Part shown: positions 8,530 through 17,137 of the stretch, piece by piece
How positions within the stretch are numbered: the first letter of the stretch is position 1
Layout of the letters: each line of letters opens with the position of its first letter
Origin: Curvibacter gracilis ATCC BAA-807
Lineage (GTDB): Bacteria; Pseudomonadota; Gammaproteobacteria; Burkholderiales; Burkholderiaceae_C
Reading direction: 5' to 3'
DNA length: 60,256 nt
Assembly (NCBI RefSeq): GCF_000518645.1
Contig: NZ_JADZ01000034.1
Location: 1-60,256, forward strand
Translations under genes and position numbers: made by a program
Notes under the pieces: model-generated
Database searches by the model: none
Told to the model about the DNA's origin: nothing
The model's input: the letters and a program-made list of their open reading frames with translations, nothing else

Positions 8530-10686
8530 ATGAACAACACCCCAACCGTCGCCAACACCTCCCGCCGGGCCTTCCTCAAGACCTCCACCGCCGCCACCGG
8601 GGGCCTGATCATGGGCGTCAGCCTGCCCCTGCTGGGCGCGGGCGCCGCCCAGGCGGCCGGCACCGTGCACACCCCGAACGCCTGGGTGCACATCGCCGAT
8701 GACAACCGCATCACCCTGATGGTGGCCCGCTCCGAGATGGGGCAGGGCGTCTACACCTCCATGTCCATGCTGATTGCCGAAGAACTCAACGTCGGCCTCA
8801 AGCAAGTGCAGGTGGTGGCGGCACCGCCCGCTGCCGTCTATGTCAACGCCCTGCTGGGCGCCCAGATCACCGGCGGTTCCACCTCGGTGCGCGATGGCTG
8901 GGACAAGCTGCGCGTGGCCGGCGCCCAGGTGCGCCAGATGCTGCTGCAGGCCGCCGCCAATCAATGGGGGGTGGACGTGGCCAGCCTCAAGGCCGACCAA
9001 GGCATGGTCACCGGCCCGGGCGGCAAAAAGGCCAGCTACGGCCAACTGGCCGAAGCTGCCGCCAAGCTGCCCGTGCCCGACAAGCCCGCCCTCAAAGACC
9101 CGAAAGACTTCGTGCTGGTGGGCAAGCGCACCAAGCGCATCGACACCCCCGCCAAGGTCAATGGCACCGCCGAGTTCGGCATCGACGTCAAGCTGCCCGG
9201 CATGGTCTATGCCTCGCTGGCCCAGTGCCCGGTGATCGGCGGCAAGGTGGTCAGCTTTGATGCCGCCAAGGCCAAGAGCATGCCCGGCGTCATCGATGTG
9301 GTGCAGATCCCCGACGGCGTGGCCGTGGTGGCCGCCAGCTGGTGGCAGGCCAAAAAGGCGCGCGACACGGTCACCATCCAATGGGACGAAGGTGCCGGCG
9401 CCCAGCTCAGCAGCGAGGGCATGATCAACAGCACCCGCGCTGCCGCTGCCAGCGCCAAACCCATCGAGATCGCCAAGCCCCAGGGCGATGTGGCCGCCGC
9501 CCTCAAAGGCGCTGCCAAGGTGGTCGAGGCCGAGTACGTGCAGCCCCTGCAGGCCCACGTGCCGCTCGAGCCCATGAACTTCACGGCCCATGTCAATGGC
9601 GACACCATCCTGCTGGTGGGCCCAACCCAGTTCCAGCAAGGCGCGCAGGGGGCCGTGGCGGCCGCGCTGGGCGTCAAGCCCGAGGCCATCACCCTCAAGA
9701 CCACCTACCTGGGCGGGGGCTTCGGCCGCCGGCTCGAGCTCGACTTCATCGTGCAGGCGGCGCAGATCTCCAAGGCCGTCAACAAGCCGGTCAAGCTGGT
9801 CTGGACGCGGGAGGACGACTTCACCCACGACTTCTACCGCCCCGTGGCCGTCAACCAGCTCAAGGCGGGCCTGGACGCCAGCGGCAAGCCCGTGGCCATG
9901 CACTTCAAGGTGGCTTCGCAGTCGGTCACCCAGCGCGCCTTCGGCCTGCCCGCCAACACGCTCGACCCCTTCATGGCCGAAGCCTCGGTGCCGGGCTACA
10001 ACATCCCCAACACCCAGCACGACCTGGTCATCCACGATGCCGGTCTGCGCGTGGGCTACTGGCGCGCCGTCAGCCACAACATGAACGCCTTCGCCAACGA
10101 AAGCTTCATCGACGAGCTGGCCCTGGCCGCCGGGCAAGACCCCTACCGCTACCGCCTCAGCCTGCTCGAGGGCAAGCCCCGCTTTGCCAACGTGCTCAAG
10201 CTGGCCGCCGAGAAGGCCGGCTGGGGCCAGCCCCTGGCCAAGGGCCGGGCGCGCGGCATCGCCCTGATGGAGGGTTACGACACCTACATGGCCCAGGTGG
10301 CCGAGGTCAGCCTCAACGACGCGGGCGAGGTGCATGTGCACCGGGTCACCGTGGCGGTCGATCCGGGGCACATGGTCAACCCCGACACGGTCGAGGCCCA
10401 GATCCAGTCCAGCGTGGTGTTCGGCATGGGCGCGGCCCTCAAGCACCAGATCACCCTCGAGGCCGGGCGCGTGCAACAGACCAACTACAACACCTTCCAG
10501 CCGGTGCGCATGTTCGAGGCCCCCAAGGTCGACATCGTGCTAGTGCAAAGCCAGGAGAAGCCCGGCGGCATCGGCGAGCCCGCCACGGCGGTGGTCGGCC
10601 CCGCCATCGCCAACGCGGTGGCAGCCTTGACCGGCAAGCGCATCCGCCGCCTGCCCATCACGGCCGAGGCGCTCAAGCAGGCCTGA
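8530..10686 (+). CDS. molybdopterin-binding large subunit of a molybdenum hydroxylase (IorB-like), Tat-exported
   Basis: Catalytic subunit of 718 residues. The N-terminus has a twin-arginine signal (SRRAFLKTS, residues 11-19, then a hydrophobic stretch), placing the enzyme in the periplasm. Two molybdopterin-domain regions follow, including GQGVYTSM, YLGGGFGRRLELDF and the C-terminal EKPGGIGEP with the expected catalytic glutamate of the family. Related enzymes hydroxylate isoquinoline or oxidise aldehydes. No cytochrome c subunit, XdhC-like chaperone or FAD subunit lies next to it, so its electron acceptor and maturation factors must be encoded elsewhere. Confidence 0.92.
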   Translation: MNNTPTVANTSRRAFLKTSTAATGGLIMGVSLPLLGAGAAQAAGTVHTPNAWVHIADDNRITLMVARSEMGQGVYTSMSMLIAEELNVGLKQVQVVAAPPAAVYVNALLGAQITGGSTSVRDGWDKLRVAGAQVRQMLLQAAANQWGVDVASLKADQGMVTGPGGKKASYGQLAEAAAKLPVPDKPALKDPKDFVLVGKRTKRIDTPAKVNGTAEFGIDVKLPGMVYASLAQCPVIGGKVVSFDAAKAKSMPGVIDVVQIPDGVAVVAASWWQAKKARDTVTIQWDEGAGAQLSSEGMINSTRAAAASAKPIEIAKPQGDVAAALKGAAKVVEAEYVQPLQAHVPLEPMNFTAHVNGDTILLVGPTQFQQGAQGAVAAALGVKPEAITLKTTYLGGGFGRRLELDFIVQAAQISKAVNKPVKLVWTREDDFTHDFYRPVAVNQLKAGLDASGKPVAMHFKVASQSVTQRAFGLPANTLDPFMAEASVPGYNIPNTQHDLVIHDAGLRVGYWRAVSHNMNAFANESFIDELALAAGQDPYRYRLSLLEGKPRFANVLKLAAEKAGWGQPLAKGRARGIALMEGYDTYMAQVAEVSLNDAGEVHVHRVTVAVDPGHMVNPDTVEAQIQSSVVFGMGAALKHQITLEAGRVQQTNYNTFQPVRMFEAPKVDIVLVQSQEKPGGIGEPATAVVGPAIANAVAALTGKRIRRLPITAEALKQA

Positions 10687-10703
10687 CAGGCCTGGGCCTC
10701 TGT

Positions 10704-10739
10704 CCCAAGGTTCAGCCCAGGTCGGGGCTGAACCTTGGG
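10704..10739 (+). terminator. strong hairpin after the molybdenum hydroxylase genes
   Basis: CCCAAGGTTCAGCCC (10704-10718) pairs perfectly with GGGCTGAACCTTGGG (10725-10739) around a 6-base loop. It lies 18 bases past the large-subunit stop. There is no T-run afterwards, so it may act as a terminator with help, or as an mRNA 3'-end stabiliser. Confidence 0.6.
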
Positions 10740-10769
10740 GCCTTCTGCACGGCGGTCATTTGCACGACG

Positions 10770-10801
10770 GTCGTTTCGACGGATCGCCTCGTCAGAACGA
10801 C
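10770..10801. promoter_or_regulatory. imperfect 12-bp dyad upstream of the saccharopine-dehydrogenase-like gene
   Basis: GTCGTTTCGACG (10770-10781) and CGTCAGAACGAC (10790-10801) form an inverted repeat matching at 10 of 12 positions, with an 8-base spacer. It sits about 100 bases before the first gene of an operon that ends with an Lrp/AsnC regulator. It could be that regulator's operator; this is inferred from position only. Confidence 0.35.
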
Positions 10802-10901
10802 AGTCCACCCCGGGGTACCGGGCGCTTTGTGCTCTGGCAACGGTGTCGCACCCCCCCTAGACTTTTTCTCATCGATCCACCCCTTTGAGAGCGAGTCCGC
10901 C

Positions 10902-12119
10902 ATGTCCCATATCCTCCACACCCCTCTGCGCAGCGTCCTGGTCCTCGGGGCCGGCAAGGTCGGCAGCACCATCGCCGACATGGTGGCCGAGGCCCACCAA
11001 ATCCCTGTCACCCTGGCCGACCAGCACCCCGCTATTCAGCCTGCCACCCAGCCCGACGATGCCCTGGTGCAGCACCTGCAGCTGGATGTGCGCAACCCAG
11101 CCGCCCTGGCCGCGGCCCTGGCGCAGCACCCGGTGGTGATCAATGCCTTGCCCTACTTTCTGGCCCAGACCGTCGCGCCCCAGGCGGCCCGGCTGGGTGT
11201 TCACTATTTCGACCTGACCGAAGACGTGGCCGCCACGCAGGCCATCCGCCAGTTGGCGGTGGGCGCCCGCAGCCTGCTCATGCCCCAGTGCGGCCTGGCC
11301 CCGGGCGTGATCGGCATGCTGGGCATGCAGCTGGCGGGTGGCTTCGACGAGCTGTTCGACCTGAACCTGCGCGTGGGCGCGCTCACCCGCCACGCCACCA
11401 ACCGCCTGCGCTACAACTTCACCTGGAGCATCGACGGCGTCATCAACGAGTACTGCCAGCCTTGCGAGGCCATCGTGCAAGGCCAGCGCGTCATCACCCA
11501 GCCGCTGGAGGGGCTGGAGCAATTGCTGCTTGATGGCGACACCTACGAAGCCTTCAACACCTCGGGCGGGCTGGGCACCCTGTGCGAAACCCTGCACGGC
11601 CGGGTGCGCAACCTCAGCTACAAGACCCTGCGCTACCCGGGCCACCGCGACGCCATGGACTTTCTGCTGCACGACCTGCGCCTGGTCGAGCAGCGCGATC
11701 TGCTGCGCCAGGTGCTGGACCACGCCGTGCCGCACAGCCGCGACGATGTGGTCATCGTGCATGCCTCGGCCACCGGCCTGCGCCAGGGGCGTCTGGAGCA
11801 GCAGACCCGCCTCGCCCGGGTGCTGGGCGGCCCCCTGCGGGGCCGCCAGCGCACCGCCATCGAGCTCAGCACCGCTGCCGGCGTGGTCGGCGTGCTGGAG
11901 TTGCTGCAACGCGGCCAGTTGCCCAGCGCGGGCTTTGTCAGCCAGGAGCAGGTGCCCCTGCAGGCCCTGCTGGCCACCCGGGTCGGGCACCACTACGCGG
12001 GCTTGCGTGAGCAGGTCGGGCCTGGCCCGGATGTTGCATCGGTGCTTGGGTCCGCAGCGGGTTCCGCAGTGGGGGTGTCGGAGCGGCCTTCGGCCAAGGT
12101 GCTTGCCGTCCATGCCTGA
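10902..12119 (+). CDS. saccharopine dehydrogenase family protein (lysine 6-dehydrogenase-like)
   Basis: NAD(P)-dependent oxidoreductase of 405 residues. The N-terminal Rossmann motif is VLVLGAGKVGSTIADMVAE. The body shows the saccharopine-dehydrogenase fold (INALPYF, MPQCGLAPGVIGMLGMQLA, YKTLRYPGHRDAMDFLL). The ATG at 10902 follows a GAGAGCGA ribosome site. Bacterial homologues include L-lysine 6-dehydrogenases, which make 2-aminoadipate semialdehyde, and other amino-acid dehydrogenases. The downstream DadA-like oxidase and Lrp regulator support amino-acid catabolism. The last 30 or so residues are poorly conserved in character. The exact substrate is unproven. Confidence 0.8.
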   Translation: MSHILHTPLRSVLVLGAGKVGSTIADMVAEAHQIPVTLADQHPAIQPATQPDDALVQHLQLDVRNPAALAAALAQHPVVINALPYFLAQTVAPQAARLGVHYFDLTEDVAATQAIRQLAVGARSLLMPQCGLAPGVIGMLGMQLAGGFDELFDLNLRVGALTRHATNRLRYNFTWSIDGVINEYCQPCEAIVQGQRVITQPLEGLEQLLLDGDTYEAFNTSGGLGTLCETLHGRVRNLSYKTLRYPGHRDAMDFLLHDLRLVEQRDLLRQVLDHAVPHSRDDVVIVHASATGLRQGRLEQQTRLARVLGGPLRGRQRTAIELSTAAGVVGVLELLQRGQLPSAGFVSQEQVPLQALLATRVGHHYAGLREQVGPGPDVASVLGSAAGSAVGVSERPSAKVLAVHA

Positions 12120-12230
12120 ATCTGCGCCGATCAGAACTTTTGCGATGGCATACTGAGCCGCGTCGGCGGCGCACTGCGGCGCGGCCTGGGGCCTTTGTGG
12201 CCCGCACAGACCAACAAAAGGGTTTTTTCA

Positions 12231-13487
12231 ATGAGCAGCACGGTGGCCGTTCTGGGCGCTGGCATGGTGGGCGTGTCTTGCGCTCTGGAGCTTCAACGGC
12301 GTGGCCACCAGGTCACCCTGGTCGACCGCCTGGGCCCCGGGCGGGAAACCTCCTACGGCAATGCGGGCGTGTTGGCGCGCAGCTCGCTGATCCCCTTCAA
12401 CAACCCCGGGCTGTGGGCCAGCCTGCCCACCCTGCTGAAGAACCGCACGGCCCAGTTCCGCTACAACCCCGCCTTCCTGGCACGCCATCCCGTCTGGGGG
12501 CTGGGCTTTCTGGCCCGGGCCCGCCAGGCCCCGTTCCAGCAGACCGCCGCCGCCCTCGATGCGCTGATCCGCCTCAGCCAGCCCGCGCACCGCCAATGGC
12601 TGGCCGAAGCCGGGCAAAGCCATCGCCTGCGCGAGAACGGCTGGATCTTTCTGTACCGCAGCCAGGCGGCCTTCGATGCCGGGCAATTCGGGCGCGATAC
12701 CCTGGCCCAGTTCGGTGTGCAGACCGAGCCCCTGGATGCCGCTGCCTTGCACGCGCTGGAGCCGCACCTGCGCCCCCTGTTCCCCCGTGCCCTGTGGGTG
12801 CGCGATGCCGCCTCGGTCGACAGCCCCGGCGCGGTGACCGAAAGCTATGCCCGCCTGTTCAGCGCCCGCGGCGGGCGCCTGCTGCAGGCCCCGGTGCAGG
12901 GCCTGGCCCGCACGGGCCCCGACGGGGCCTGGCAGCTCGATCTGGGCGAGGCCGGCCCGCTGCTCGCCCAGCGCGTGGTGCTGGCGCTGGGCCCCTGGAG
13001 CAAAGGCTTTCTGCAGCAGCACCTGGGTCTGTCGGTGCCCATGGCCTTCGAGCGCGGCTACCACATGCACTACGCGGCCGAGGGCGAGGCCAGCCTGAGC
13101 CGGCCGGTGTACGACAGCGCGGGCGGCTATGTGCTCTCCCCCATGGCCCAGGGCCTGCGCCTGAGCACCGGGGTCGAGCTGACCGAGCTCGACGCCCCGC
13201 CCAATCTCACCCAACTGGACCTGGCCGAAACCGCAGCCCGCCAGGCCTTCGCGCTGGCGCAGCGCCTGGAAGCCCAGCCCTGGCTGGGCCGGCGCCCCAC
13301 CTTGCCCGACAGCCGCCCCGCGATCGGTGCGGCACCCGGTCAGCCCGGCCTGTGGCTGGCCTTCGGCCACCAGCACATCGGCTTCAGCACCGGGCCCGGC
13401 ACCGCTTTGCTGCTGGGTGCCTTGATGGATGGCGAGGCCCCCCCGGTGCCGGCCGCACCATTCCGTCCGGAGCGCTTCGTGCGCTGA
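12231..13487 (+). CDS. FAD-dependent D-amino-acid dehydrogenase-like protein (DadA family)
   Basis: DAO-superfamily oxidoreductase of 418 residues. The FAD-binding motif VAVLGAGMVGVSCALELQRR is at the N-terminus, followed by the DadA-like TSYGNAGVLARSSLIPFNNP. The C-terminal flavin-contact region reads LPDSRPAIGAAPG and FGHQHIGFSTGPGTA. The ATG at 12231 is chosen over an upstream in-frame start at 12195 because the Rossmann strand begins there. DadA-type enzymes deaminate D-amino acids to 2-oxo acids at the membrane. Clustering with a saccharopine-dehydrogenase-like enzyme makes a cyclic or lysine-derived amino acid attractive (inference). Confidence 0.85.
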   Translation: MSSTVAVLGAGMVGVSCALELQRRGHQVTLVDRLGPGRETSYGNAGVLARSSLIPFNNPGLWASLPTLLKNRTAQFRYNPAFLARHPVWGLGFLARARQAPFQQTAAALDALIRLSQPAHRQWLAEAGQSHRLRENGWIFLYRSQAAFDAGQFGRDTLAQFGVQTEPLDAAALHALEPHLRPLFPRALWVRDAASVDSPGAVTESYARLFSARGGRLLQAPVQGLARTGPDGAWQLDLGEAGPLLAQRVVLALGPWSKGFLQQHLGLSVPMAFERGYHMHYAAEGEASLSRPVYDSAGGYVLSPMAQGLRLSTGVELTELDAPPNLTQLDLAETAARQAFALAQRLEAQPWLGRRPTLPDSRPAIGAAPGQPGLWLAFGHQHIGFSTGPGTALLLGALMDGEAPPVPAAPFRPERFVR

Positions 13488-13493
13488 TGCACC

Positions 13494-13955
13494 ATGGACG
13501 TCAAACTCGACGACACCGACCGCCACCTGCTGAGCCTGTTGCAGGCCAATGCCCGCGAGCCCGTGGCCAACCTGGCCCGCAAGCTCAAGATCGCCCGCAC
13601 CACCGTGGCCGCCCGCATCGCCCGCCTGGAGCGCGAGGGCGTGGTGGCCGGCTACGGCGTGCGCCTGGGCCAGCCGCTGGAGCAGGCCGCCGTGCGCGCC
13701 TGGTGCGGCCTCAGCGCCAATGCCAAGCAGGCCACCGCCGTGGTGCAGGCGCTGGAGCGCCTGCCCGAAGTGGAAGAGCTGTGCGCCGTCAGCGGCGCCT
13801 TCGACTACCTGGCCTTGTTGCGTTGCGCCACCCCGGAGCAGCTGGACCGCCTGCTGGACCAACTGGGCCAGATCGAGGGCATCCACCAGACGCACACCTC
13901 GCTCATCCTCAGCCGCAAGATCGACCGGCGCAGCACGGTGCCAGGCCCCGGCTGA
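13494..13955 (+). CDS. Lrp/AsnC-family transcriptional regulator
   Basis: Regulator of 153 residues. An N-terminal helix-turn-helix (LDDTDRHLLSLLQANAREPV, LARKLKIARTTVAARIARLE) is followed by a RAM/AsnC ligand-binding domain ending LILSRKIDR. It begins 6 bases after the DadA-like gene, so it is probably co-transcribed and controls its own operon in response to an amino acid. Its stop is only 4 bases from the convergent LysR gene. Confidence 0.92.
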   Translation: MDVKLDDTDRHLLSLLQANAREPVANLARKLKIARTTVAARIARLEREGVVAGYGVRLGQPLEQAAVRAWCGLSANAKQATAVVQALERLPEVEELCAVSGAFDYLALLRCATPEQLDRLLDQLGQIEGIHQTHTSLILSRKIDRRSTVPGPG

Positions 13956-13959
13956 CACC

Positions 13960-14904
13960 TCAGGCAAACACCGCGCGCGTCACCGCCAGCAGCTCCTGGG
14001 TCACAAAGCGCACCAGCGGGTCGGAGGCGTCACGCCGGTGCGTCACCATCGAGATCGGCAGCACCAGGGCGCGCCAGGGCAGGGGCACGATCCGCAGATC
14101 GGCGTGGCTGCCGAACAGCCGCGTCAGCATGTCGGGCAGCACCGCCACCAGCGGGCTTTGCTTGACCACGAAGGGGATCGACAGCGGGTTGGCCGTGTGC
14201 GCCACCACCTGCCGTTTCAGCCCCTGCTGCTGAAACACCTTGTCCACCAGGCCCGGGCCATCACCCGCGTAGCTGGTGTGGATGTGGGGCAGCCGGGCCA
14301 GATCGGCGGGCCGGGGCCGGGCCGGCACCTTCAGCAGCGCAGGGTTGTACACGCAGCCAAAGCCCGAGCGGAACAGCAGCACCGGCTCGTGCACGCTGCG
14401 CAGCCGGGGGAAATGCCCCAGCGCCATGCGGATCTCGCCCGCGTCCAGTTGCTCCAGCTGTTGCCAGGCCGGCACCGGCCGCACCGACAGGCTCAGGCCC
14501 GGGGCTTTTTGCCGCAATGCCGCCACCAGGCCGGGCAGCAGCAGGGCCTCCAGCGGGTCGTTCAGGCACAGGTCAAAACGCTCCTGCACGCGCTGCGGGT
14601 CAAAGGCCGTCTCACTCAGCGTCATCGCCTGGGCCTCGGCCAGCCATTGGCGCACCCGCGGCGCCAGGGCCTGGGCCCGGGCGGTGGGCACCATGGCGGC
14701 CCCTTCGCGGTACAGGATGTCGTCGCCCAGCCACTCGCGCAGGCGCGCCAGGGCGTGGCTCATGGCCGGCTGGCCCACGCACAGGCGGGCCGCGGCGCGG
14801 GTCACGCTGCGCTCGGCCACCAGGGCATCCAGGGCCACCAACAGGTTCAGGTCCAGGCGACGCAGGGCGGTGTGATCAAAATCAGCCATGTTGATGTTGT
14901 GCAT
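13960..14904 (-). CDS. LysR-family transcriptional regulator
   Basis: Regulator of about 314 residues. An N-terminal winged helix (LRRLDLNLLVALDALVAERS, TRAAARLCVGQPAMSHALARL) precedes the periplasmic-binding-like effector domain. The reading frame continues upstream without family similarity, so the ATG at 14904 is used; ATG 14889 is equally possible. The gene is divergent from an MFS transporter and a 22-bp dyad lies between them, a common arrangement for LysR-controlled transporters. Confidence 0.9.
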   Translation of the reverse strand: MHNINMADFDHTALRRLDLNLLVALDALVAERSVTRAAARLCVGQPAMSHALARLREWLGDDILYREGAAMVPTARAQALAPRVRQWLAEAQAMTLSETAFDPQRVQERFDLCLNDPLEALLLPGLVAALRQKAPGLSLSVRPVPAWQQLEQLDAGEIRMALGHFPRLRSVHEPVLLFRSGFGCVYNPALLKVPARPRPADLARLPHIHTSYAGDGPGLVDKVFQQQGLKRQVVAHTANPLSIPFVVKQSPLVAVLPDMLTRLFGSHADLRIVPLPWRALVLPISMVTHRRDASDPLVRFVTQELLAVTRAVFA

Positions 14905-14925
14905 CAGAACAATCGATTGGCCTGA
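14904..14925. promoter_or_regulatory. 22-bp dyad between LysR and MFS genes
   Basis: The sequence is a symmetric TCAG-AA-CAATCGATTG-GC-CTGA: a perfect 10-bp palindrome at 14910-14919, flanked by 4-bp arms that also pair. It lies at or just before the LysR start and about 85 bases before the MFS start. It is a candidate LysR binding site. The site starts with T and ends with A, but no classical T-N11-A core stands out. Confidence 0.4.
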
Positions 14926-15007
14926 TTGTGCAGGTCTGGGCAAACTCCGCCCTGGGCACTGTTGTCCAGCCCTCTGTTTCTCCGCTTTTTGCCCGAGTCT
15001 GTCGCCC

Positions 15008-16483
15008 ATGTCTGTTGTGTCTGTCCCTGCCTTCCAGGCCCCCCGTGAGCGCCCCTCCACCGCGGCGCAGCTGCTGGCGCTGGCCGCCGTCACCAGCGTG
15101 GAGTTTCTCGAGAACGGCCTGGTGCTGTTCGGCGCCGGGCCCATCATGGCCGGGGCCGGGGTGTCGGCCTCGGCCTTTGCGCTGGTGTATGCCGCCTACG
15201 GCGCCGCAGCCGTCTTCATGCTCTACAAGCACCAATGGCTGGTCGAGCGCCTGGGCTACCGCCGCTTTGTCGCCCTGTCCCTGCTCGTCTTCGGTCTGGG
15301 CTCGGGGGTCTGTGCCACCAGCCCGGCCGATGGCAGCGTGCTGCAACTGGCCCTGGGGCGACTGCTGCAGGGCCTGGGGGGCTCCACCTTCTTCGTGGCC
15401 GGGCGCATGCTGATCAACGAGCTGCCGCCCGAGCGGCGCTTCCAGGGCCTGCTGACCTTTGTCTGTGCCCTGCTGGGCGGCACCGCGCTGGCGCCCCTGC
15501 TGGCCGCAGCCCTGCTGGGACTGGGGGGCTGGCGCGCGCTGTTCTGGTTCGGGCTGGTCTGGGCCGCGCTGGTCGGCTGGTCGGCCCGGGGCTGCCTGCC
15601 GGCCCAGCGCAGCGCGCCCCATGAGCGCTCGCAAGAGCATTGGGGCTGGCTGCTGGTCGTGCTGGCCGGGGTGTGCGGCCTGCAGTGGGTGATTCAGCAG
15701 ATCCCGGTGCAGCAGGCGGGTGCGCTGTCTGGGCGCTGGCTGGCCGTGGCCGGGGTGTCCACGGGGGTGCTCAGCCTGTTTGCCTGGCGCCAATGGGGGC
15801 GCGAGCGCCCCCTGATCAACTACCGCGGCCTGGTGCAACAGCGTTACCTGGTGGGCCTGGTGTTCTATGCCCTGGGCTACTTCTTGGCCGGCGCCATGGG
15901 CTTGCTCCTGCCCTGGATGCTGCACCAGGAGCTGGGCTTTTCCTTGCTGGCCACGGCCCTGTGGACATCGCTGGGGCTGTGCAGCAGCGTCGGCATGGCC
16001 TTGGCTCACATCTTTGTGGCCCGGCGCTGGCCACGCCACCAGGGCTTCATGCTGTCGGGGGTGCTGCTGCAGGCATTGGCCTGCCTGCTGCTGTCCCAGG
16101 TGCAGGGGGGTAGCCAGGGCCCGGCCTGGAGCGTGCTGGCGCTGTGTCTGGGCACGGTGTTGAGCGGCCTGTCGCTGCCCTTGTTCATCGGCCCGGTGGC
16201 CCAGGGCACGTTTCTGGAGCTGCCCCCGGCGGTGTTCTCGCACGGCTACCAGGTCAAGAACATCGTGCGTCAGCTCAGCCTGTCTTTCAGCGTGGCGCTG
16301 CTCACGGGTTTGCTGCACCAGCTGGGTGAAGGCCACCTGGCCGGCCTGGCGGGCGCTGTGCAGGGCCTGGGGGCCTGGCTGGGCACGCCGGTGGCCCAGC
16401 CGGCGGCCTGCGTCTTCCTGCTGCTGGCCTTTCTGTCCCTGCCGCTGGCCCTGGCCGTGCTGCTGCAGCGCGTGTTCCGCTGA
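15008..16483 (+). CDS. MFS transporter
   Basis: Integral membrane transporter of 491 residues with at least a dozen hydrophobic segments. It includes VYAAYGAAAVFMLYKHQWLVERLGYRRFV with the loop-2 region, and LALGRLLQGLGGSTFFVAGRML, which resembles motif C/B of drug:H+ antiporters. Length is compatible with 12-14 helices (DHA2-like). The ATG at 15008 is preferred; upstream codons in the same frame overlap the regulatory dyad. Neighbouring LysR is the likely regulator. Substrate unknown: efflux of an organic compound is likely. Confidence 0.88.
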   Translation: MSVVSVPAFQAPRERPSTAAQLLALAAVTSVEFLENGLVLFGAGPIMAGAGVSASAFALVYAAYGAAAVFMLYKHQWLVERLGYRRFVALSLLVFGLGSGVCATSPADGSVLQLALGRLLQGLGGSTFFVAGRMLINELPPERRFQGLLTFVCALLGGTALAPLLAAALLGLGGWRALFWFGLVWAALVGWSARGCLPAQRSAPHERSQEHWGWLLVVLAGVCGLQWVIQQIPVQQAGALSGRWLAVAGVSTGVLSLFAWRQWGRERPLINYRGLVQQRYLVGLVFYALGYFLAGAMGLLLPWMLHQELGFSLLATALWTSLGLCSSVGMALAHIFVARRWPRHQGFMLSGVLLQALACLLLSQVQGGSQGPAWSVLALCLGTVLSGLSLPLFIGPVAQGTFLELPPAVFSHGYQVKNIVRQLSLSFSVALLTGLLHQLGEGHLAGLAGAVQGLGAWLGTPVAQPAACVFLLLAFLSLPLALAVLLQRVFR

Positions 16484-16621
16484 GCCGGTAGGGCAGGGCG
16501 CGCAACCCGGGCATTTACGACATTTTTGCGCCCGGCCTGCCAGCTTCATCGGCATTTTTACGCGCCCTTTTTTAAGCTCATCCCCGAGTGCCAAGCCCCC
16601 GCGGCACGTCGGAACACACGC

Positions 16622-17008
16622 ATGAGCCTGTTCGCTTTTCTGTTGTCACCCTTGCGCATGGCCCGCCCGCTGACTGCCGGCCCGCGCACGGCGGCTGCCG
16701 GGCATCGCCCACCGGCTGCCCCGGCCCCCCGCGCGTTGGAAAGAATGCGCGTCACCGTGGCGGCCTGCGAGGCGGCCCAGGCGCACCAGGCCGTGGCCAC
16801 CTGCCCGAACAGTCGCATCGAATGCTGCCTGCCCTGGCCCGCCGATGCCCGCGTGCAGCTGCACATCAGCCACCCGGCCGGGCAGGCGGCCGCCTTGCGG
16901 CGCTGCCTTCAGCGCGCGGTGCCCAGTTGCGACTGGGGCTCGCTCAATCCTCCGCTTAACCCGCCGCTTAACCCGCCGCTCAATCCTCCCTTGGCCCGGC
17001 ACCGCTGA
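16622..17008 (+). CDS. small unrecognised protein with C-terminal LNPP tandem repeat
   Basis: Possible protein of 128 residues, not recognised. It has a short hydrophobic N-terminus (MSLFAFLLSPLRMARPL), a basic proline-rich middle and a central part with several cysteines (VAACEAAQ, ATCPNSRIECCLPW). The C-terminus is a repeat LNPP four times, encoded by four imperfect 12-base units at about 16943-16990. No clear ribosome site. Moderate doubt that it is a real gene. Confidence 0.4.
   Translation: MSLFAFLLSPLRMARPLTAGPRTAAAGHRPPAAPAPRALERMRVTVAACEAAQAHQAVATCPNSRIECCLPWPADARVQLHISHPAGQAAALRRCLQRAVPSCDWGSLNPPLNPPLNPPLNPPLARHR
16943..16990 (+). repeat. 12-base tandem repeat, four copies
   Basis: Four consecutive 12-base units of the type CT(C/T)AA(C/T)CC(G/T)CC(G/C); the two central copies are identical (CTTAACCCGCCG). 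They lie in the same phase as the small protein and translate to LNPP units. Such a repeat can change copy number by slippage without changing frame. Confidence 0.75.
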
Positions 17009-17137
17009 GGGCTCTGCCCCCGGTGCCAGAGCGTGCTCAGTGCTTGCACTGCAGCCACCAGGCGTTTGCGCGGCCGCCTGCCGATGACCCCTAGCCGTGC
17101 ACAACCTCCATCGCCATCACCGGATGGCACCCCTTCG

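Noticed and set aside
8476-10476. 666-codon minus-strand frame
   Set aside because: Mirror of the molybdenum hydroxylase large subunit; no conserved motif.
11530-12156. Plus-strand frame overlapping the saccharopine-dehydrogenase-like gene
   Set aside because: Out-of-frame translation, Arg/Cys/Trp-rich and motif-free.
16943-16990. Considered as a CRISPR-like array
   Set aside because: Units are 12 bases, contiguous and without spacers; a simple tandem repeat.
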